From Anisakis pegreffii (lineage: Eukaryota; Nematoda; Chromadorea; Rhabditida; Anisakidae): a stretch of 64,000 bases of DNA. Positions 49,124 through 60,557 of the stretch are shown piece after piece; within the stretch, counting starts at the first letter, position 1; each line of letters begins with the position of its first letter. The DNA lies in contig JAPYMA010000662.1 of NCBI GenBank assembly GCA_035041965.1, positions 17,286 to 81,285 on the forward strand, in the 5' to 3' direction. A program made the translations under genes and the position numbers. The notes under the pieces were generated by a model, which worked only from the letters and a program-made list of their open reading frames with translations, searched no databases and was not told the origin of the DNA.

Positions 49124-50472
49124 TTAAAAATTTTTCCTCGGTTTCGCAACGAATTCTTGCCATTGTTTAGCGCCATCATCCTGGATCGCTAGGTTTAGTG
49201 GAGTGGCACCATCGAGCAGAAAATCTATATCAACTTTTGAGAAAAACAACCGTTTTTCAGCATCCGAATAGAATTCGCACGTTTGTGGAAGTTTTTTCTC
49301 ACGACAAACCTGCAATCAACCAAAAAATCGAAAAACGAATTCACGATAATAATAATCTTAATAATAATAACAATAACAATAATAATGATAAAAATAACAA
49401 TAATAATAATCACCAACCGCGGCTGCATGTCGATCATCAATAAACGTCTCTTCAAAAACCCATTGATTTTGTGGTTTACCATCCAGCAAAACTGATGTGG
49501 ATGTCACGTAACAACGTGGACGATAACGCTCATTCGCATCAACACGAAAATCTAAACGTCTCAAATCCGATAGTAATCCTTCACCTGTTGCCTAAAATTC
49601 TGAGCTGAGTTGTCTTTATGCTGTTACTATTTTAATACAAAATACTGATAAAGAATAAACAACCTTCAAAAGTGCTTCCTTCAGACACCAATATCGATAG
49701 AAATAGGTCATTTTCATCTGTTCGGTTGCCTGTGAACGCATCATTCTCAACTCTTCAGCACTCGCCGATTTTGCCATTGAATTGATATACTCGTCAGCTG
49801 TTTTATTATTACGATCTTTGTCCAAACGCATACAATCTACACCAACCTTTAATGAGCAACACTGATAATATTTAAATGACATATTAACAAATAACAAATG
49901 CATTCAGCTGATAAAGCAACTAACTTTATCTGTACAACTACTCGCAAATGCGACGTAATCACCCTGATGTGAGACATTCATACCGAAATTGAACCCGTCC
50001 GGTTTGCAAAGATACGGTTTACCTTTTTCAGTACGGCCAAATTCAATTTCATTCCACTGAACGCCTGTTAAACGCCTTGCTGCCTGCAACAAATTTTGAT
50101 TCATCCCGCTAGTGAACCAAAGCATAATGAAATAAATATTCATGCACATGCACATCGCACGAATATTTACTGCTAGTATCACCAACAATACACAGCTAAT
50201 TTAACACGAACCTGTCTTAAGAAGAGACGTCCAAGTAATGACGCTAACGCATCATCTTTATACCTGAATTTGGCCACTTTTGCAAATTCTTGCTGCAATC
50301 AATAAATGAATTCAATCGAAAAACTCATAGTGATAAGAAATAATAGCAAGATACAAACCTCAGAAATTGAAAGAATTGCTTTCCGAAATTGCACTTCCAA
50401 ATGATCGCTTTCGAGCACTTTATTGATACTAATCGCTAAACGATGGCATTTACAATCCTTATCCGCATTCAT
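49124..50472 (-). CDS. aasdhppt: L-aminoadipate-semialdehyde dehydrogenase-phosphopantetheinyl transferase (Sfp-type)
   Basis: Transfers the 4'-phosphopantetheine arm of CoA to a serine of carrier proteins such as fatty acid synthase and mitochondrial ACP; cytosolic. Exons 50472-50359, 50292-50212, 50083-49925, 49846-49664, 49591-49418, 49309-49124, all in phase 0: 298 residues, against about 309 in human. Family motifs seen: GRTEKGKPYL, then NVSHQGDYVAFAS (substrate loop), then VGVDCMRL (metal-binding Asp), then YFYRYWCLKEALLK (the W-KE-K signature), then ATGEGLLSDLRRLDF. The ATG at 50472 is the first in frame; the exon can extend to an acceptor at 50524 (CTTTTAG), possibly a trans-splice site. 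The last exon is less conserved but aligns in length. No frameshift or missing catalytic residue. AAT repeats interrupt the intron at 49417-49340. Confidence 0.9.
49340..49415. repeat. AAT/AAC microsatellite in AASDHPPT intron
   Basis: AATAATAATAACAATAAC-type run directly after the exon 5 donor on the minus strand; it makes the apparent ORF extension of that exon. Confidence 0.9.
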
Positions 50473-51204
50473 TTCCGTACAGCTACAGCTGATGATCAGA
50501 TGATTATCGTAATCGTTATTCACCTAAAAGAAATGCTATATTGTAGAACGAACCAACCGACCAAACGAATGAATCAATAAAGAAACAAGGAAATGAACAA
50601 ACTATAATTTAGTAAATACCAACAAACTTCTGATATCTCATCTTATTTCGTCATCAAGTGCTCACTACATATTCTATGATAAACAAAGTGGATTAACGAT
50701 AACGACAATAACACAATGCACATAACAACCATAACTCAATTCTGAAACGTTCTTTGCAAAATTCAATTTCTTTCTAACAAGAGCAAAACATAGTCATGGT
50801 TAGTCTCATCCCATCGGCTGAATAAATGAAGCGACAAACTGCATGATACAAACACGGCAAGGCTTCAATTATTCGCACATATGAAGTGAAATAATTGAGG
50901 AGTAAAGGCAACAACCACAATATGGATAAGATGAGACTAAAAAAATTCGACTAAAATAAACTATATATTAGTCAAAGACGACAAATATATAGATACAGTG
51001 CGAAACAGACGCATCGATGACTGCAGGAAGGAATGAACAAAAGTGATATGACGATGAAATAAATGGCATCAAATGACATTGACTCAAACTGACTTAAAAA
51101 CATCACATAGACGGTCAGAGGCGTATGCATGTCTCTTATTAAGTGAATTATGCGATTGTATTTTGCTATGATACAAACTTATTGTTATTGCAGTTGTACA
51201 TATA

Positions 51205-52004
51205 TCATGACCTGGAACGTCGTTTACGTTTTAACTTGTCACGAAAGACTTCTTAAAATGAACAGAGCAGAAGACAGACTGAAGAAGGAATGTAGAAGAT
51301 ATTGATATAAAATAAAAAACGGACCAACGTTGCGCCATCTTGCATGCGAATCGCTCTGATGTAACGACTAGATAAAAATTTCATCGTCATTGATGTCACC
51401 ACTTTCATTTTAATAAGGAATAATCATACGAACAATTAGAATAGTGATGATGGTGGCTCAGATAAGGCTTCTTGCAACTTATAACTTCAACCGCTGCGTA
51501 TGCCTACCGCTCCTCTTATTGACGTTCAACAAAAGTACGACTGTAATAATTTCATTCCAACTGCCACATCAATTTTAACGAATCTGAATCTTCGAATCTG
51601 GAAATTGCTCTTTGTCGTTCGTTCATTGTTCACTGCGATCGCACATCTTGATACAATACAACTAAAGAGCACCACTCGATTAGTTTCCATCACGTGGTAA
51701 CAATAATGAAATGATGCACCTCCTGATAAATATATAACTCGGTTATGGTAGCGAAAAAGGTGCATGTAGGGATTGGCCGCATACAGCAATCGAGCATCTC
51801 CGTCAAAGATAGTCAAGAGAACACATACTGCGATAACTTTAAAACGGAACAAATACAAAACCAGCTTGAATCATAACAACAGACCATATAACCAACCGAG
51901 ACCACACCAGCTAGCGCCCATACAAATCTTTGACGCTTTATTAAAATCATCATCTGCCCACATGTTCGTTCAATTATCACTATCCCTTTACGAACTTCGA
52001 TCAT
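51205..52004 (-). CDS. Putative small type II membrane protein, three exons
   Basis: Exons 52004-51908, 51836-51720 and 51248-51205 join in phase 1 each time, for 85 residues. The start MIEVRKGIVIIERTCG leads to a joined helix RFVWALA plus VIAVCVLLTIF, then ANPYMHLFRYHNRVIYLSG and a basic end FRDKLKRKRRSRS. Intron 1 is only about 71 bp. The helix is formed only after splicing, which supports the first junction. The middle exon stays open to 51526 and may end elsewhere, so the last exon is uncertain. Unrecognised. Confidence 0.33.
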
Positions 52005-52545
52005 GAGTGTTCAGGATGAGCAATTCGGGCTGTCCGTCACCATATGCAATCCCTCACAGCAACAATAAATTCAATTTCAAACATAGCAGCAAGTGAGTAA
52101 AAGTGCAAAATATGATTGCTCAACACACTCACCGATTCAAGAAGAGAAATAAATTAACAACTTTATTACAAACTTGACTTGAGAAAGAAACATTACTTAG
52201 GAAAGTGATAATATGACGAAAATGTTGCATTATTAATGAAAGTAACACGTGTACGTTGTTATATAATATGTACCTTTATATTAATATTACCAATAACAAC
52301 AACAACAACAATGATAATAGTAACATCAACAATCAACAACGAAAGCGTATCATGATAAATGAATGAATTCTGAAAATAAATTTGATTCTGTCCGTAAATT
52401 ATGATAAGATCAAATAATTGAATCATCTCGAATAAAATCTCAACAACAACAATGAACAACAACAACAAGATAAACTATTATGAAATGGAAAAGACATTCT
52501 TTTCTCGCTTCCTTCCATCCCACTAAACTTCTTCCTACCAAACAT

Positions 52546-52782
52546 TCAAACGGATGCGAAACGCTTGCTTCGAAAAGACGCTTTGGTGCACAGTAAATAC
52601 AAAACAACCACAGCACTTGCTATACAAAAACATATCAACCCCACTGAAAAACTGGCTGATACGCCAGATTCTAACTGTTCTTCTAATATAATAACTATAT
52701 TGCAACGACTACATATAAATACGCTTGAAAAACGAACATGAAAGAGATTGGTGGTATTACATTTGCAGTGCAATAAATTCAT
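52546..52782 (-). CDS. Small ORF with C-terminal transmembrane helix
   Basis: A 78-codon ORF from ATG 52782. Its end is a good membrane anchor: SASFSVGLICFCIASAVVVL, YLLCTK, then the basic tail FRSKRFASV. A possible acceptor (GAAGAACAG) precedes LESGVSA, so this may be only the last exon of a longer gene. It lies between the nucleolin-like gene and the type II membrane protein on the same strand. Unrecognised. Confidence 0.3.
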   Translation of the reverse strand: MNLLHCKCNTTNLFHVRFSSVFICSRCNIVIILEEQLESGVSASFSVGLICFCIASAVVVLYLLCTKASFRSKRFASV

Positions 52783-53129
52783 TCAAATAGACAATCAAAA
52801 AATTACAATCGAAAAACAATAACAACAACAATAACAATGACATTAGTCGTCATAATAATCTTATCAGAAAAACTGATAACTGCAATGATAAAAATACGGA
52901 CAATAGCAATAAGAAAAACGAAATAAATCATTTAAATCGAATCCATTCATTATTTGATACGCACCGTATTCTATTATTTCCTCAAATTACGCTATTTTTC
53001 AATCTTCTCCAAATGAACAAAAAAGAGATCTAGCCATACTTATAAACAAAGCGATAACTGCTTTATCCATGAACTGAATCCTATACGCAAAACCGTACCT
53101 TCAAAATCATCTCTTCTCTCTAACCCAGC

Positions 53130-56100
53130 CTAATCCTCTTCCGACTCATCATCATCATCCTCCTCCTCCTCATCGTCTTCTTCTTCTTCCTCGTCATCTT
53201 CCTCTTCGTCATCATCCTCCTCCTCTTCCTCGTGCTTCTGCTTCTTCGCTGATGGTGACTCGTGCACCTCCTCGATACCTTCGTCGGATGACTCGATCTC
53301 TTCGGAATCTGAATCTCCACTGCTTGCCTTTAAGGCTGCTGTTTTTCGCTGCTGCACTTGTTTCGACTGTTCTGAAGACTTCTGTGCACCATTGACTACT
53401 TTTGTTGTCTTCTTCTTATCACTATTAGCCGTAGCATTGCTAACGGTTGCTGTCTTTGTCATTGCTTCTTTTTCCTTTGCAGCTCCACCTTCCATCACCT
53501 CACTGGCCGTTTTACCTGAACCATCGTGAATTCATTAGCAAACATCAACAAACTAGTGTTGGGAACCGCAAGATTTTCCTCGGTGGTCACCGATCGAGAG
53601 CCCTGTCGTTGGTCACCATAAATCGGTATTCACCGAAAGGCAAATTTTGAGCATCGGGCGGCTGTAACCACGAGGCGGTTTGCCACCGACCGAGCACGCT
53701 CTCTCGGTTGCGGCCGGTGGTCACCGCAACTCGGTATTCACTGATCGCATAATTTTGAGCATTGGTCGCCTGCCGACCGGTTGTAACCGCCTGGTGGTTT
53801 GCCAACAGCAAAAAACGTCAAAAGAAACATGGAGCAAAAAGGAACAAATATCTACAGGAAGCAACCCGGTACCCGGACAATTAGCCTAAAGACGTTTTGC
53901 CTAATGGACAGTTTGGGTGGTCACCGACGGGCCGGTGACCACCGCAACTCGGTATCCATCGAGAGGCAAATTTTAAGCATCGGTCGGTTGGGGTTCAGTT
54001 GTAACCGTGGGACGGTTTGCCACCGTCGTCGACCAAGCCAGCCTTGTCGGTTGCGGTCGTTGGTCACCGACGGGTCGGTAACCACCGCAAAACCGTCAGT
54101 GATCACCGACCGATTTTCGATGGTCACCGAGCCAACACTACGACAAACCATTATCCACTAAACAACTTACCCTTTTTAAGCCTTGCATATAGCACATCCA
54201 CCGGTGCACCACCAATCTGAAGTGTTCGCCCTTTCTCGAACGCCGCTTTTGCATCTTTTTCATTGTCGAATTTCACGAAACAAAACCTTAAAAGGATCAT
54301 GAACCACGTAATAATAGTTAACAGCAACAACGAGTATTATCAGTACATAATCAGATTAAACGACAAAAATTAGGCAAATAACTTACGGCTTATTTTTGGC
54401 CTTTGCGGGTGGTGGGAACGTGATTGAAGTAGCGCTACGGAAAAGTACTTTGATTTGATCTTTAGAGGTTGATGGTGGATAACCTCTTAAATACAGTTCT
54501 AACGGATTAATCGCTTCCTTTGTAAACTTTTGTTTTTCTCTTGCTGCTACGACGCGCTGGCCAGTACTCTTCGATTTCGAACCACAGAAGTCCACCTCGA
54601 GTCGTTTCCCTTTTACCGTTTCTTTGCAGATCTTTTCATAAGCCTTATCACAATGCTCTTCAGTCGCGAACATCAACCAGGCAAACCTTAATCATACGTA
54701 CAAATGATAACATCAATCAAAACATTTAATAAGACAAAATATAAAACACTAACGATCTATTCGGTAAGTGTCGTACAGCTACAATGTCGCTATGGAGTGT
54801 CTTCAGATCGGCTGCAGTTGTGCCATGACTAAAGCCACGGACAAACAACGACTTACGATCACGATCTTCTCGTCGACGCTCCTCTTCGTTCAGTAATTCC
54901 TTTTGCGTGGCATTCAGCTGAAAATAAACCAGATCAAACAGTGTCAATGCTTTCTCTTGATTGACTGATGAAGTATTTTGAAAATGAAATTTCGAAAACC
55001 ATACACTTGAAAGACTCTCAAATGCTCGGTGTCGCTGATGTTGCGAAAATGAAGTTGTTATATTTATTAATAGTTTTTATACTGCATGCAAGAATGTTTA
55101 ATAGGACGTTTAGGCTTACACAGCCATCATCAGACAAATTTCGACAGTTTTATGGATCAATGAAAAAATATTCTGATGGCTAGATTACGACTTTGTCTCT
55201 TATATAATTATAAAAATATAAGTGCAAGTTTTCAAACAAAAACCTTGATAGTTTTGGATGGTGTTGCTCCAGAAGCTGAAATTTGTACTGGTCCATCAGC
55301 TTTCCGTTTCAGGTTCTCTGGATCAACTGTTGATGCTTTTGTTTTAGTAACAACGTTTTTTACAGCTTTTTTCTGGTCGATGACATTCTCCGTTTCTTCT
55401 TCTTCTTCGTCCTCTTCTTCTTCGTCTTCATCCTCCTCATCCTCTTCTTCGTCCTCCTCCTCGTCCTCCTCATCTTCATCTTCCTCTTCACTATCCTCCT
55501 CATCAAATTTCAGTTTTTGTTTCACTTGCTTCAACTGAGTGCCTTTTTGCTCTGCTCCACTTTCACCAATTTTAGCCAATGAACCAGGTTTTTTGCTTGG
55601 GTAAGGTGTGAGCGGTGTTTTAGCTTTTGAAGCACTTGCCGCCCCTCCTGCGGCAACTCCATCGCTCACTGACGAGGCGCCATCACTAACGATGCTTACT
55701 TTTTTACCCGATTTGGTGCCTGGTGTTTTCAGAGCACTTTTCACTGCGTTTGATATCCCTGTTTTTGTTGGTGTTTTGGCTACAGATTTGGCTTGAAGAT
55801 TCACTGAAATAAACAAATACGTAGCCTGCAGACGTCTAATATATTCACAATGAATACATGAACAAATACCATTCCGATTTCAATACGACTGATTATTGTG
55901 TAATATGAACGATTTGATACGAAACAAATTCGAATTACAAATGACCAACTAACCCATTTGTTCCTTTTCATCTTCCTCCTCTTCTTCTTCATCTTCCTCA
56001 TCGTCTTCATCCTCCTCCTCTTCCTCCTCATCTTCATCCTCTTCACCATCACTATCTTCTTCCTCATCCTATAATCATCAAATTCTCACTTAAACAGTGT

Positions 56101-58017
56101 TCATAATACTACCGGTAAACTGTTACCTCAACTTCATCTGCTACCAATCTAGGTTTTTTTGCTTTAACACCGCCATTCATAACACCGCTAGTTACTTCCT
56201 TTTTTCGTTGCTTTATTGTTCCAGCCATCACCATTTCATCTGAAAATAATAACTTATATTATAATTAGAGTAAAGTGAAATGAAAAATATACATAATTGG
56301 ATAAAATCGATAAACTTTACCATCTTCCTCGTTTTCTTCTTCGTTCTCATCTGACGACGTTTCTTCACTCATCTCCTGTAACAAATCAGTAGAGTAAACT
56401 TAACAATAACAGTAATGGTGCCACGAAATCTAATTCATTTCACTTTAATGAATTTAACATGAAATGAAAAACTCAAATGAAAAAACAATCCTATGAATGA
56501 AAAGATAAATAGATAAACCATCAAACAAAGGCATACTTCATCATCATCGTCATCATCATCACTACTCTCTTGTTGTTTTCCGGTTTTCTTTTCTTCCTGC
56601 TTATTTTTCAATTTGTTTTTCATCGCCAGTTTCCCTTTAATATCAGCATTATCACTTTTTGATTTACCCATTACTTTCCTCTTCAACGGTTTCTTCATCA
56701 TATCTATATCTTTTGTCGTATCCGCTGTTGAGGGCGCACCTGAAGAATAAGGATACGAATATGGGCACTTTTTTACTTTGGGGGGGGGAGGGGGGGGGGT
56801 CGCACGCGAGCAAGCTCACGCACAATGATAAAAACATACGCTCGCACACTACGAAGGACGCTTTCACATGGACCGAAACCACGCCTATTGCGCATGGCTT
56901 CAGCCTAAGCGTAGTCTCAGCCTAAGCCTAAGCCTGAGCTCGCTTGCTAGCCTCTGTTGTAGCATCGAGCGTTCTGAGGTTACGCTTAGATGAGGCTGAG
57001 GTCACACTTACTTTAGGCTGAGGCCATGCGCAGTATGCGTGGTATGCGCGAGCGTGCTTGCGCGCGACCCCCCAAAGTAAAAAAGTTCCCGAATATGAAT
57101 AAAAGTGACAATAACATCAATAACAAGTACTAAAATATGCCAACTACCTGTCTTCTTCACAACCTCGACGCCGTTGCTGCTACCACTACTATCACTTTCT
57201 TCTTCGTCATCATTGATTTTCTTTCTTCGCTCGTTCATTTGTTTCGAAGTCATTTCTGGCTGCTGCTGCTTCTTCTTCGCACCTTCTGACCACGACCCAC
57301 CAAAACGTCCCCTTTTATTGCTGCTATCGAATGTTTTTCCATCTAAGAAAACCAAAATCAGTCGTGAAAACAGCAACAATAAAATACTTCAAAATTAACC
57401 AAAAGAGGATGGAAGAAAGATGAGGATGACAATCAATAAAACTCAAAATGTATCACCTGCAGATCGATTGAAAGCAGCATTGTCACGATCGCCACGACCA
57501 CCTCTATTACCAAATCCACCGCGAAACGGTTTACCATTGCCTCTCTGGAAGCCTCCTCCCCTACCTCGAGGACTGAATCCCCCGCGACCTCGAGGTGACA
57601 TATCGCCACTACCTCTTCCACGAAATCCTCCCCCTCGACCACCTCTTGGTGAAAAACCGCCACCTCTTGGTGAAAAACCACCACCTCGACCTGACAATAA
57701 TGAATTTTGCAAATAAATAAACGAATCATCTACTCATCACCATCGCATGAAACATGCTAAACGACAATGAGCAAAGAACTGATAAGAAGATGAGATAAAG
57801 CAATACCAACAAAAACAATCAACTGCATTTTATATGTTGTATATATCTTCTCAGCACAATGCAGTTACAGCACATCCAATGATCACTTTTAACGAAACCA
57901 AATGAAATCAAAAAAGAAATGACCTCTTCCTCTTCCCTGAAATCCTCTCCCTCCTCCACCACGTCCCCGATCAAATTTGCCAAAACCACCACGAGTTGCA
58001 ATCTCACTTGAAGACAT
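53130..58017 (-). CDS. nucl-1-like: Nucleolin-like nucleolar RNA-binding protein, complete 12-exon gene
   Basis: Exons: 58017-57924, 57690-57457, 57342-57148, 56739-56537, 56375-56321, 56239-56127, 56068-55954, 55803-55244, 54917-54754, 54686-54387, 54286-54171, 53515-53130. All junctions are GT-AG and phase-compatible; 2535 nt, 844 residues. Order seen: RGG/FSPRGG repeats (about residues 9-100); Lys-rich segments with TP motifs; long Glu/Asp tracts (about 300-335 and 435-475); RRM1 (about 545-625; KSLFVRGF as RNP2, FAWLMFAT as RNP1); RRM2 (about 640-716; LELYLRGY, FCFVKFD); acidic tail ending DDDDESEED. Nucleolin acts in the nucleolus in rRNA transcription and processing. Vertebrate nucleolin has acidic tracts first and RGG last, so this layout is reversed. 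The start lies 5 nt after an acceptor (ATTGCAG). Introns 3 and 11 hold transposon insertions. The exon structure is firm; orthology to nucleolin is inferred from domain content. Confidence 0.88.
53554..54140. mobile_element. GTGTTGG-ended element with GGTCACC repeats, in nucleolin intron 11
   Basis: A segment of about 583 bp (53556-54138) begins GTGTTGG and ends CCAACAC, with TA on both sides (53554-53555 and 54139-54140), as expected for Tc1/mariner-type MITEs. Inside are about three diverged copies of a unit containing GGTCACCG, CTCGGTATTCACCGA, GGCAAATTTTGAGCAT and CGGTTTGCCACCG. A non-repeat stretch of about 110 bp (53816-53925) interrupts them. It fills the intron between 54171 and 53515. 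Related fragments lie at 12594-12770, 20090-20425 and 45060-45120. No transposase is seen. Confidence 0.65.
56756..57097. mobile_element. Foldback non-autonomous DNA transposon with perfect 8-bp target duplication, in nucleolin intron 3
   Basis: CGAATATG occurs at 56756-56763 and again at 57090-57097 and brackets a 326-bp element (56764-57089). The ends are inverted repeats: GGCACTTTTTTACTTTGG on the left, and GGAACTTTTTTACTTTGG on the right read in reverse complement. Both run on through a G-run and a GTCGC(A/G)CGC stretch. A second inverted pair (GCGCATGG plus CTCAGCCTAA) lies further in, so most of the element folds on itself. An 8-bp duplication fits the hAT superfamily, but the ends are not a classic hAT CAGNG type. 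The core is rich in AAGCCTAAGCCT-like hexamers. No coding capacity. The intact duplication suggests a fairly recent insertion. Confidence 0.85.
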
Positions 58018-58026
58018 GACGACTGC
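58018..58026 (-). promoter_or_regulatory. Probable spliced-leader acceptor of the nucleolin-like gene
   Basis: Reading the minus strand, ATTGCAG is followed by five bases (TCGTC) and then the start codon at 58017. A consensus acceptor this close to an ATG, with no obvious upstream exon, is typical of SL trans-splicing in nematodes. An upstream 5' UTR exon is the alternative. Confidence 0.5.
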
Positions 58027-58319
58027 AATATGATGATGATGACAATACTTGATCTTTTGAACGATAACGAATCAATAGTTTCGAGCATGTGCGTGATTGA
58101 TAATAACATGGTATAAACAGCAGCATGTAATCGTATGGACAAATACATATTACAATGACAATTACGTGGATGACAAGGAATAAAATTCTGAATACCGCAA
58201 TTCCCTTACTTCGAAGAAATCTTTTTTCGCTTAAAAATAACCTGTGTAAGACTTCACTCCAAAAAAAAAATTAAATGAATTATTCGCGGGTTGAATTGTT
58301 GCTTTGCCTGGCGCATCCT

Positions 58320-58425
58320 AGTGGACAATTTCATCCTCCAAAATGATGTCTTTTCAACTACACATCTTTCAGAGTTCATTTTAAAAAATGATTGAAAGGT
58401 CGCGCCATCTATTTTACACGCCTGT
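58320..58425. repeat. Dispersed repeat C, copy 2
   Basis: TTTCATCCTCCAAAATGATG then AGTTCATTTTAAAAAATG and GGTCGCGCCATCT mirror the order seen at 4910-4990. Upstream of the nucleolin-like gene. Confidence 0.4.
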
Positions 58426-60449
58426 GCTTCTCATCCGTGATCATGCGAAATGACAATCAACTTATCTTGTCCTGGCTTTCAAACTAATCTTTGGAAGCAA
58501 AACTACACAAAGTTGAAAGGAGACATGCAACAATAAACCTGTACTTTGCTGACAAACATTAGTACGAACGAGAGTTAGTTATTATAAAGTAATGATGAAA
58601 TGAAAGTGGGCAACTGAAGAGAAAACAAAACGTGCGTAACCACACATACACAACGACAGTCTGAAAACGCGAACTCTGGTCAAATGCTGAAATAAACGCG
58701 CGTTGATATATCGCCTTAACACACTACTTCCTATAGAGAGGGTAATTACCCCTTAGGGATATTTTAAGAGTATGAGGGAAAGGGATAATTGAGGGGATCG
58801 GCAAACAAATTTCGTGGAAAACTGATTTTATTATAGCGTGATTTACGCTTAGCCCAGTGATGAGGCTAACGCAAGGCTTCGACTTAAGTGTCAAGCGTAT
58901 GAGCACACGAGCATCTGTGATGGCGCGATGGTGCCTGTTATCAACAAAAGTATCAAACTAATTTCCTTCATTCTACCGAGAAATTTCTGGATTAATTTTT
59001 CGATTTGCTCCTGACCTTATACAGGGAAATAGTAAATTCTTGTAGGGAGGGTAATCACGGCCCGTCAGACCATCAAAGTGGGTAACTGAGCTCAGAAACA
59101 CTACTATAAGAGAATTTCTAGCATAACTCATGATGTCTAGCTCAGACATGCCATCATAACGCTACAAAAAGCCGTTCCTAAATCGTCATTAACAAACCAA
59201 AGGTTCGTTCAGAAAGTGCCAAAAAGCAATTTCATATGCGCGCGCACCCGAGCGTTTCCATGGTGAAAGAACGAGAGGAAAATGCTTCGTAAAATGAATT
59301 GACTGAATTTTGTCGAGAAAACTGGTAATGAGAAGGAAAAATTGCCATAACGCAACATTGGCGACTGATTGCAAATGGTAGATCAGGAAGAGGACTAAAA
59401 TCACTGCAAAGCATCACTTTATGTTTCGAGCAGTTCTCGATAAACTCGGTAGTCACCATCAAATACTAGTGTTGCGTGCGCCTCAGGTACCGAAACATAA
59501 CTTTGCACAGCTAATGCCAAATAATCCATTGAATAGAGAATTCAATTCTCCACAAACTGAGAATTTTTCAGGGAAGATCCTTGCTTAGTTTTTGACATTG
59601 TAACTTAAAATTACGGAAAATATTGTTGTTGCGAGCGATTGAAGTGGAAAAAATGCAAAGGCGGAAAAATTTTGAAATATGTACGGCTCGTGTAACCGCA
59701 TGTTTGAAATACTTTTTTGACGTCTATTGACTGCTCGATTAAAGTTAGGAAGTTTGTTCATTAGAAGGCATTTATATTTGCATGGTATTGATAGCCACTG
59801 AACAGTCAGTGCAAAAATATTTCACTGGGAATGTTTTCAACAGCAATACTGTAGGCGTTTGTTGATGGTTCGATAATAGTGGTTGAGTGATTATAATAAT
59901 ACTCAAAAAATGAACTTTTTCGTATCTTTTGTCGCGTTTGAATACTGTCGATCACTTTTCTGTACTGTTTGTTTCCAGAGCAGAAAATAAGTTGCAGAAA
60001 ACCTTTGAAAAATCACAAAGTACCGCTCGAGTTCTGCTCGCTCGTGCATTACTTTCATTGCTCTTCTCATGCTACCTTTTCCCATTTCTTTTCAGCTAAA
60101 ATCATACGTGGTAGTTCCAGTTGCACCTGAAGAAGAGTATTTCTCGCTTCACGTTCACTTAATACAGTAACATTCCATTTTTTTAAGCTAAACGTAATTG
60201 ACTGGCAACAGATTAATCCATTCAGGGCTGACGAGATCACATTAAACAGGAATGGAAGTAGTTGATGATCAGAATAAGGATATCACAACAGGACATCACA
60301 GATGGCAAACATAATAGAGTAGAATCTATTGGGTTAGCTATCATTCATCCAGGCTGTATAGACTTGTCTTCGTTCGATCATTTATTAATATTAAATCACA
60401 AAAAATAATGAAGGACTTAATGACATTCCAATGCATAACGCCATCAGAT

Positions 60450-60557
60450 TTACTGCATATATTTAAGAAAGATTAGGGCGATAAACCAGACGGAAACTGT
60501 TATTACTGGAGGAATTGCAACCAAAGCAACAACAGAAATTGAATGAGATGTATTAGC
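60450..60557 (-). CDS. Possible terminal exon with a membrane helix
   Basis: After a minus-strand acceptor (GTTGAGTCAG) the frame reads ANTSHSISVVALVAIPPV, then ITVSVWFIALIFLKYMQ and TAA. It is a hydrophobic C-terminus of 35 residues in phase 0. No upstream exon was identified, so this is a partial, tentative call. Confidence 0.25.
   Translation of the reverse strand, partial: ANTSHSISVVALVAIPPVITVSVWFIALIFLKYMQ

Noticed and set aside
54918..55243. Box C/D snoRNA in a nucleolin intron
   Set aside because: Vertebrate nucleolin introns host snoRNAs and a TGATGAT motif is present, but no paired D box with a terminal stem could be placed.
55176..55538. Plus-strand poly-Ser frame
   Set aside because: Antisense shadow of the Glu/Asp tract in exon 8 of the nucleolin-like gene; the Pro/Gly-rich plus frame at 57420-57716 is likewise antisense to the RGG exon.
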